From the NCBI GenBank assembly GCA_051871515.1, contig JBJECY010000126.1:1-26930 (forward strand): a stretch of 26,930 bases of DNA, in the 5' to 3' direction. The notes below the pieces were generated by a model. It was not told the origin of the DNA. It did no database searches and saw nothing but the letters and a program-made list of their open reading frames with translations. Numbering within the stretch: position 1 is the first letter of the stretch; the number at the start of each line of letters is the position of its first letter. Positions 21,908 through 26,930 of the stretch are shown here, piece by piece. This DNA is from SFTJ01 sp051871515 (GTDB taxonomy: Bacteria > Bacteroidota > Bacteroidia > Bacteroidales > Muribaculaceae). Made by a program: the position numbers and the translations under genes.

Positions 21908-23380
21908 ATGGATAATCAAAATAACAATGCTGCCACTCAGCGCACCGAGCAATGGCGCACCGAGCTGCGCAACAGCCTCTCACCCAAGCAACGCACCCAG
22001 ATTGAGCGCGTTGAAATGCCGGAACTGGCACCCGACTATCGCATCACCTGCAACGAGGAGGTGAACCGCGGCATCACCTTAGAAATGGCACTGCGCGAGG
22101 CTCAGCGATGCCTCGACTGCCCCAATCCGCAATGCGTCACCGGCTGCCCTGTGGGCATCGACATTCCTGGATTCATCAAGAACATTGAGCGTGGCGACAT
22201 TGCCCAAGCCGCAGCTGTGATTAAGCAAACCAGCGCGCTGCCTGCCGTTTGCGGACGCGTTTGCCCACAAGAAAAACAATGCGAAAGCAAGTGCATACAC
22301 CAAAAGATGGGACACCCGGCAGTGGCAATTGGCTATCTTGAACGCTTTGCCAGCGACTATGTGCGCGACAACGGCATTGACTCTGTGCCACAATGCGCCC
22401 CAAGCAACGGCATCAAAGTGGCAGTGGTGGGCAGCGGCCCATGCGGACTGTCATTTGCCGGTGATATGGCAAAACGCGGCTATCAAGTCACCGTGTTTGA
22501 AGCCTTGCACGAGATTGGCGGCGTTCTGAAATATGGCATCCCAGAATTTCGTCTGCCCAACCACATCGTTGACCACGAAATCGACGGGCTCAAGCAAATG
22601 GGAGTGACCTTTATGAAAGACTGCATAGTGGGCAAAACCATCACCTACGACGACCTGCACGAGATGGATTTTAAAGGCATCTTTGTGGCATCGGGAGCCG
22701 GACTGCCACGATTCATGGACATTCCGGGCGAGAACCTGTGCGGCGTGATGTCGAGCAACGAATATCTCACTCGCGTGAATCTGATGGGCGCCGGACGCCC
22801 CGATTGGGACACCCCTGTGCTGCGAGGCAACAATGTGGCCATCATTGGCGGCGGCAACACTGCCATGGACTCAGTGCGCACAGCCTTGCGCATGGGCGCT
22901 AAGAACGCCATGCTGGTTTATCGCCGCAGCGAAGCCGAGATGCCTGCTCGCGCCGAGGAGGTGAAACACGCTCGCCAAGAAGGCGTGAAACTGCTCACCC
23001 TACACAACCCGGTGGAATATCTGAGCGATGAGCGCGGTTTTGTGAAAGCCATGCGCCTGCAACGCATGCAGCTGGGCGAGCCCGATGCTTCGGGCCGACG
23101 TTCGCCTGTGCCTATCCCGGGCGACATCATCGAGGTGCCTGTTGACCTGGTGATTGTGAGTGTTGGCGTTTCGCCAAACCCAATTGTGCCCAACTCAATT
23201 AGCGCACTTGAAGTGAGCAAACGCGGCACCATTGTGGTTGACGAGGCAACCATGCAATCGTCGGTGCCCGACATCTTTGCCGGCGGCGACATTGTGCGTG
23301 GCGGAGCAACCGTGATACTTGCCATGGGCGACGGCCGACGCGCTGCCGAGCACATGCACAACATGCTCAGCAAGGCGTGA
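21908..23380 (+). CDS. nfnB: NADPH-dependent glutamate synthase small-chain-like protein (NfnB; GltA type)
   Basis: The 490-aa protein has an N-terminal double [4Fe-4S] domain with Cys68, 71, 76, 80 (CLDCPNPQCVTGCPVGID) and Cys115, 119, 125, 129 (VCGRVCPQEKQCESKC). The FAD-binding loop VAVVGSGPCGLSFAGDMAKR is at about residues 171-190, the NADPH-binding loop NVAIIGGGNTAMDSVRTAL at about 308-326, and the C-terminal FAD motif FAGGDIVRGGATVILAMGDG at about 456-475. It has been labelled gltA in many genomes, but no glutamate synthase large subunit is nearby. The small electron-transfer protein just upstream identifies it as NfnB. Together they move electrons between NADH, ferredoxin and NADPH and help balance redox in anaerobes. 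Confidence 0.93.
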   Translation: MDNQNNNAATQRTEQWRTELRNSLSPKQRTQIERVEMPELAPDYRITCNEEVNRGITLEMALREAQRCLDCPNPQCVTGCPVGIDIPGFIKNIERGDIAQAAAVIKQTSALPAVCGRVCPQEKQCESKCIHQKMGHPAVAIGYLERFASDYVRDNGIDSVPQCAPSNGIKVAVVGSGPCGLSFAGDMAKRGYQVTVFEALHEIGGVLKYGIPEFRLPNHIVDHEIDGLKQMGVTFMKDCIVGKTITYDDLHEMDFKGIFVASGAGLPRFMDIPGENLCGVMSSNEYLTRVNLMGAGRPDWDTPVLRGNNVAIIGGGNTAMDSVRTALRMGAKNAMLVYRRSEAEMPARAEEVKHARQEGVKLLTLHNPVEYLSDERGFVKAMRLQRMQLGEPDASGRRSPVPIPGDIIEVPVDLVIVSVGVSPNPIVPNSISALEVSKRGTIVVDEATMQSSVPDIFAGGDIVRGGATVILAMGDGRRAAEHMHNMLSKA

Positions 23381-23412
23381 AAGCAGGGAAAGCCCCCTCA
23401 CACGCGCAACAT

Positions 23413-23442
23413 TTTGAATACATCTACAATAATATACATTTG
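23413..23442 (+). promoter_or_regulatory. Promoter of the tricorn-like protease gene
   Basis: TTTG (23413-23416), an 18-nt spacer and TACATTTG (23435-23442) are close to the Bacteroides consensus; the spacer is one base short. The start codon is 58 nt downstream. Confidence 0.6.
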
Positions 23443-23474
23443 CGGGCGGCATCCACTCGGGACTTTGCCGCCCG
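23443..23474. repeat. GC-rich inverted repeat at the predicted transcription start
   Basis: CGGGCGGC (23443-23450) and GCCGCCCG (23467-23474) are perfect 8-bp arms separated by 16 bp. No T-run follows on either strand, so it is unlikely to terminate the nfn transcript. It begins directly after the -7 box, where an operator would lie. Confidence 0.6.
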
Positions 23475-23499
23475 TTCATAAACAACCAATCATAGAAAA

Positions 23500-26400
23500 A
23501 TGAACAAATTAATCACTACACTTGCCATTGCTGCCCTTGCCGTTGCCACCGGCACTGCCAAAGAGGGCCGCTTGCTGCGATTCCCTGCCACCAACGGCAC
23601 CAACGTGGTGTTCTCCTATGCCGGCGACCTCTATCGCGTGCCCATAAGCGGCGGCACAGCACAGCGCCTCACATCACACAACGGATATGAGATGTTTGCA
23701 CGATTCTCGCCCGACGGCAACACCATTGCCTTCACAGCACAATACGACGGCAACACCGAGGTATATCTTATGCCTCAACAGGGTGGCGAGCCTCAACGCA
23801 TCACCTTCACCGCCACCAATTCGCGCGACGATATGGGCGACCGCATGGGCCCCAACAACGTGGCAATGGCATGGACACCCGATGGCCGTAACGTGGTGTT
23901 CCGCAACCGCATCAGCGACGGATTTAGCGGCAAGCTGTGGTTGGCACCCGTCAACGGCGGCATGCCCACCGAACTGCCTCTGCCTGAAGGCGGCTTCTGC
24001 TGCTATTCGCCCGACGGCAAACAACTCGCCTACAACCGCGTGTTCCGCGAATTTCGCACTTGGAAGCACTACAAAGGCGGTATGGCCGACGATATTTGGG
24101 TTTATGACACCAACACCCGCGCCGTAACCAACATCACCAACAACGTGGCGCAAGACATATTCCCAATGTGGATTGGCGATGAGATATATTTTGCCAGCGA
24201 CCGCGATTTCCGCATGAACCTCTTTGTGTATAACACCACCACCAAGCAAACATCAAAAGTGACCAATTTCACAGACTTCGACGTGAAATTCCCAAGCTGC
24301 GGCGGTGGCATGATTGTGTTTGAAAACGGCGGTTACATCTACACGCTCAATCCCAAGACCAAAGAATACAAGAAAATCAACATTGAGCTTAATAGCGAAG
24401 GCTCATTTGCTCGCGCACAAAGCCGCAATGTGGAGCAATACATCACATCTGTTGACCTCTCGCCCAACAACCAACGCCTTGCGGTGACAGCTCGCGGCGA
24501 CATCTTCAACGTGCCTGTTGAACGTGGCGTCACACAAAACCTCACGCGCTCGGCTGGCTCACATGAGCGTGAAGCATCTTGGGGCCCTAATGGCGATTAC
24601 ATGGCCTTCATCAGCGACCAAACCGGAGAAACCGAGCTTTGGCTGCGCGATGCTCAGACTGGCGCAACCAAGCAACTCACCCACGACAACGACACCTACA
24701 TTCGCGACTATGCATGGAGCAACAACGGCAAGAAGATTGTTTACACCGACCGCCGCAACCGCATGGTGATGGTTGACATCGACACCCAAGCCAAGCAAGT
24801 GATTGCGCAAGACTCAATCAGCGAGATGCCTATACCGGCATTTTCGCCCGACGACCGTTGGCTGGCTTACACACGCATGCAGTCAAACGACTTTAGCGTG
24901 ATTTACCTCTATTCGATTGAAACAGGCAAAGAATATGCTGTGACCGAACGTTGGTACGACTCGTCGGCACCGTCATTCAGCAACGATGGCCGTTACCTCT
25001 TCTTCGCCTCGGCTCGTGACTTCAACCCCATCTACAGCTCGGTAGAATGGAACTTTGCCTATCGCGAGATGGAAGGCATCTACATGATTCCGTTGGCTAA
25101 AAACACGCCATCGCCTTTCCTCATCGACGAGTCTAACAACAAACCAAACGCTCCGCAAGACGAAGCACTTAAGGCCGACAAAAAGGGTGATAAGAAGGAC
25201 AAAAAAGCCGCTAAGCCAAGCACCGAAGTAGCCACCACCACGGTTGATATCGACGGCATCACGCAGCGCATAATACGCGTGCCCAACATAGGCACCGGCA
25301 GCTACCATAACTTGGTGAGCGACGGCAAGACACTCTATTACAGCTCTCGTGGAGCCACTTATGCCTACAACCTGCAAGAGCAAAAGTCTGAGCAAATCAT
25401 CTCAGGCGCACGCCTCTATCCCTCTCACGACCTCAAGAAGGCGTTGGTGAGCATAGGCGGCAGTTTCTATGTGATTGACATGCCACGCGGCAAAGCCAAC
25501 TTGGGCGACCCGGTTGACATGAGCCAACTCATTTGCAACATCAACTACACCGAGGAGTGGCAACAAATCTTCAACGAAGCATGGCGCGCATTCCGCGACG
25601 GATTCTACCTTGAAAACATGCATGGCGTTGACTGGCAAGCCATCCGCGACCGTTACGCACAACTCTTACCTTATGTTCAAAACCGCCTTGACCTCACCTA
25701 TGTGATTGGCGGCATGATTGGCGAATTGGCATGCGGACACGCCTATGTTGACGGCGGTGACCACATCACTCCGCAACGCTCTTACATTGGTCTGCTCGGC
25801 GCCAAACTGAGCCAAGAAGGCAACTATTTCCGCATCGACCACATCTATCAAGGTGCACCTGACCGCCAAGCATTGCGCAGCCCGCTGCTTGAACCGGGAC
25901 TTAACATCAAAGAAGGCGACTACATCACCGCCGTAAACGGCATCTCAACAAGCACCACACAAAACATCTACTCGCTGCTCACCGGCAAGGCCAATTGCCT
26001 CACCGAACTCACCATCAACACCACAGCAGCCGAGGGCGGACGCAAAGTGGTGGTTAAGCCCATAGCCGATGAATATCCTCTTGTGCACTATGAGTGGATT
26101 CAACGCAACATTGAGCACGTCAACAAACTCTCGGGCGGACGCATTGGCTACATCTATATCCCTGATATGGGTCCCGACGGCCTCAACGAGTTTGCTCGCT
26201 ACTACTATCCGCAAGTCGATAAAGAAGCCCTCATCATCGACGACCGCGCCAATGGCGGCGGCAACATTTCGCCAATGGTGATTGAGCGATTGTTGCGCCA
26301 ACCTTACCGCATGACCATGTATCGCGGCAGCAAGCACAACGGCCTTATCCCCGACAAAACACAATACGGCCCTAAAGCGTTGCTGCTCAACAAATACTCG

Positions 26401-26760
26401 GCAAGCGACGGCGACCTGTTCCCTTGGAGCTTCAAGAAAAACAAAATTGGCACCGTGATTGGCACACGCTCATGGGGCGGCATCATTGGCATCTCAGGCT
26501 CGCTGCCTTACATCGACGGTACCGACATTCGCGTGCCATTCTTCACCAATTACGACACCAACGGACAATGGATTGTTGAAAACCACGGCGTTGACCCTGA
26601 CATACTGATTGACAACGACCCAACACGCGAGTTTGACGGTGAAGACCAACAGCTCGACAAGGCCATTGAAGTGCTGCTGCAACAGCTCAACGAGCGTCAG
26701 CCGTTGCCCACCACTCCGGCTCCTCGCACTCTCAACGACCTCGGCGTGAAAGAACAATAA
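23500..26760 (+). CDS. Tricorn-like S41 family protease
   Basis: The 1086-aa protein has a signal peptide (about residues 1-20) and is probably periplasmic. Residues of about 25-540 carry TolB/WD-like propeller repeats, for example ARFSPDGNTIAFTA, AWTPDGRNVVFRNR, CCYSPDGKQLAYNR, SWGPNGDYMAFISD and AFSPDDRWLAYTRM. A Lys-rich linker follows at about 553-572 (KADKKGDKKDKKAAK). Next come the helical C1 domain, a PDZ domain at about 765-860 (GDYITAVNGIS), and the C-terminal S41 core. Likely catalytic residues are His747 (LACGHAYV), Ser969 (SASDGDLFPW) and Glu1027 (WIVENHGVDPD). They lie almost exactly where archaeal tricorn has His746, Ser965 and Glu1023. Tricorn trims peptides from protein breakdown; here it may process periplasmic peptides. 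The position matching tricorn Ser745 is Gly746. It has its own promoter and terminator. Confidence 0.94.
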   Translation: MNKLITTLAIAALAVATGTAKEGRLLRFPATNGTNVVFSYAGDLYRVPISGGTAQRLTSHNGYEMFARFSPDGNTIAFTAQYDGNTEVYLMPQQGGEPQRITFTATNSRDDMGDRMGPNNVAMAWTPDGRNVVFRNRISDGFSGKLWLAPVNGGMPTELPLPEGGFCCYSPDGKQLAYNRVFREFRTWKHYKGGMADDIWVYDTNTRAVTNITNNVAQDIFPMWIGDEIYFASDRDFRMNLFVYNTTTKQTSKVTNFTDFDVKFPSCGGGMIVFENGGYIYTLNPKTKEYKKINIELNSEGSFARAQSRNVEQYITSVDLSPNNQRLAVTARGDIFNVPVERGVTQNLTRSAGSHEREASWGPNGDYMAFISDQTGETELWLRDAQTGATKQLTHDNDTYIRDYAWSNNGKKIVYTDRRNRMVMVDIDTQAKQVIAQDSISEMPIPAFSPDDRWLAYTRMQSNDFSVIYLYSIETGKEYAVTERWYDSSAPSFSNDGRYLFFASARDFNPIYSSVEWNFAYREMEGIYMIPLAKNTPSPFLIDESNNKPNAPQDEALKADKKGDKKDKKAAKPSTEVATTTVDIDGITQRIIRVPNIGTGSYHNLVSDGKTLYYSSRGATYAYNLQEQKSEQIISGARLYPSHDLKKALVSIGGSFYVIDMPRGKANLGDPVDMSQLICNINYTEEWQQIFNEAWRAFRDGFYLENMHGVDWQAIRDRYAQLLPYVQNRLDLTYVIGGMIGELACGHAYVDGGDHITPQRSYIGLLGAKLSQEGNYFRIDHIYQGAPDRQALRSPLLEPGLNIKEGDYITAVNGISTSTTQNIYSLLTGKANCLTELTINTTAAEGGRKVVVKPIADEYPLVHYEWIQRNIEHVNKLSGGRIGYIYIPDMGPDGLNEFARYYYPQVDKEALIIDDRANGGGNISPMVIERLLRQPYRMTMYRGSKHNGLIPDKTQYGPKALLLNKYSASDGDLFPWSFKKNKIGTVIGTRSWGGIIGISGSLPYIDGTDIRVPFFTNYDTNGQWIVENHGVDPDILIDNDPTREFDGEDQQLDKAIEVLLQQLNERQPLPTTPAPRTLNDLGVKEQ

Positions 26761-26807
26761 TCCCACATAAGAGGGGATAATCCCACCGCCACCTCGGCGT
26801 GATAATG

Positions 26808-26857
26808 TTATTCGGGGAACCCAACTCCAACAAAGTTGAGTTCCCCGAATAATTTTT
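26808..26857 (+). terminator. Very strong terminator after the tricorn-like gene
   Basis: TTATTCGGGGAAC (26808-26820) and GTTCCCCGAATAA (26840-26852) form a perfect 13-bp stem, continued inside by CAACT/AGTTG. TTTTT follows at 26853-26857. The remaining bases to 26930 show no gene. Confidence 0.93.
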
Positions 26858-26930
26858 GTCCCTGCCCGCAAAAATAATTATTGCTGTCCGATAAAGATTT
26901 TTTGGGGAGGTGAAAAATTAGGGCTGATTC

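Overview
The window looks like a chromosomal segment of a Bacteroidota species, most likely order Bacteroidales. The gene order and moderately GC-rich coding DNA would fit Muribaculaceae, but that family-level guess is inference. The evidence is: promoters of the Bacteroides type (TTTG, about 20 nt, TAnnTTTG) before many genes; the Bacteroidales envelope cluster DUF6089 - uppS - bamA - ompH paralogs; a DUF6242 lipoprotein; and a tricorn-like S41 protease. There are no tRNA or rRNA genes, CRISPR arrays, insertion sequences or phage genes that I can see.

Layout. Positions 62-7915 (minus strand) hold an envelope-biogenesis block. Read in the direction of transcription it is a DUF6242 lipoprotein, a DUF6089 barrel-like protein, UppS (undecaprenyl diphosphate synthase), BamA (outer-membrane protein insertase) and three Skp/OmpH-like periplasmic chaperones. 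A strong terminator sits between the second and third chaperone genes, and each chaperone gene has its own promoter-like -7 box. Positions 7916-8881 contain no convincing protein gene but carry two consecutive plus-strand promoter/terminator units, which I call as candidate small RNAs of about 77 and 465 nt. A secreted GH29 alpha-L-fucosidase follows (8882-10660, plus), ending at a strong terminator.

Positions 10746-13475 (minus) form a compact housekeeping run: prmC, recX, comF-like and pncA. Upstream, 13680-17873 (minus) encodes a tripartite efflux pump: TolC-like channel, HlyD/EmrA-like adaptor and a many-helix MFS transporter. It ends in two successive hairpin/T-run terminators. Directly upstream of the pump promoter lies a 140-bp stretch with no G at all on the plus strand. 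On the minus strand it contains nine G-runs, a strong G-quadruplex candidate.

Positions 18278-26760 (plus) hold a large lipoprotein resembling six-hairpin glycoside hydrolases, an NfnA/NfnB-type electron-bifurcating ferredoxin:NADP oxidoreductase pair, and a 1086-aa tricorn-like protease with His747, Ser969 and Glu1027 as the likely catalytic set. A very strong terminator closes this block.

The most interesting unexplained signals are the two orphan RNA units at 7994-8765 and the G-free/G4 tract at 17927-18066. No wholly new protein system is evident; the proteins belong to recognisable families, the 864-aa lipoprotein being the least certain.
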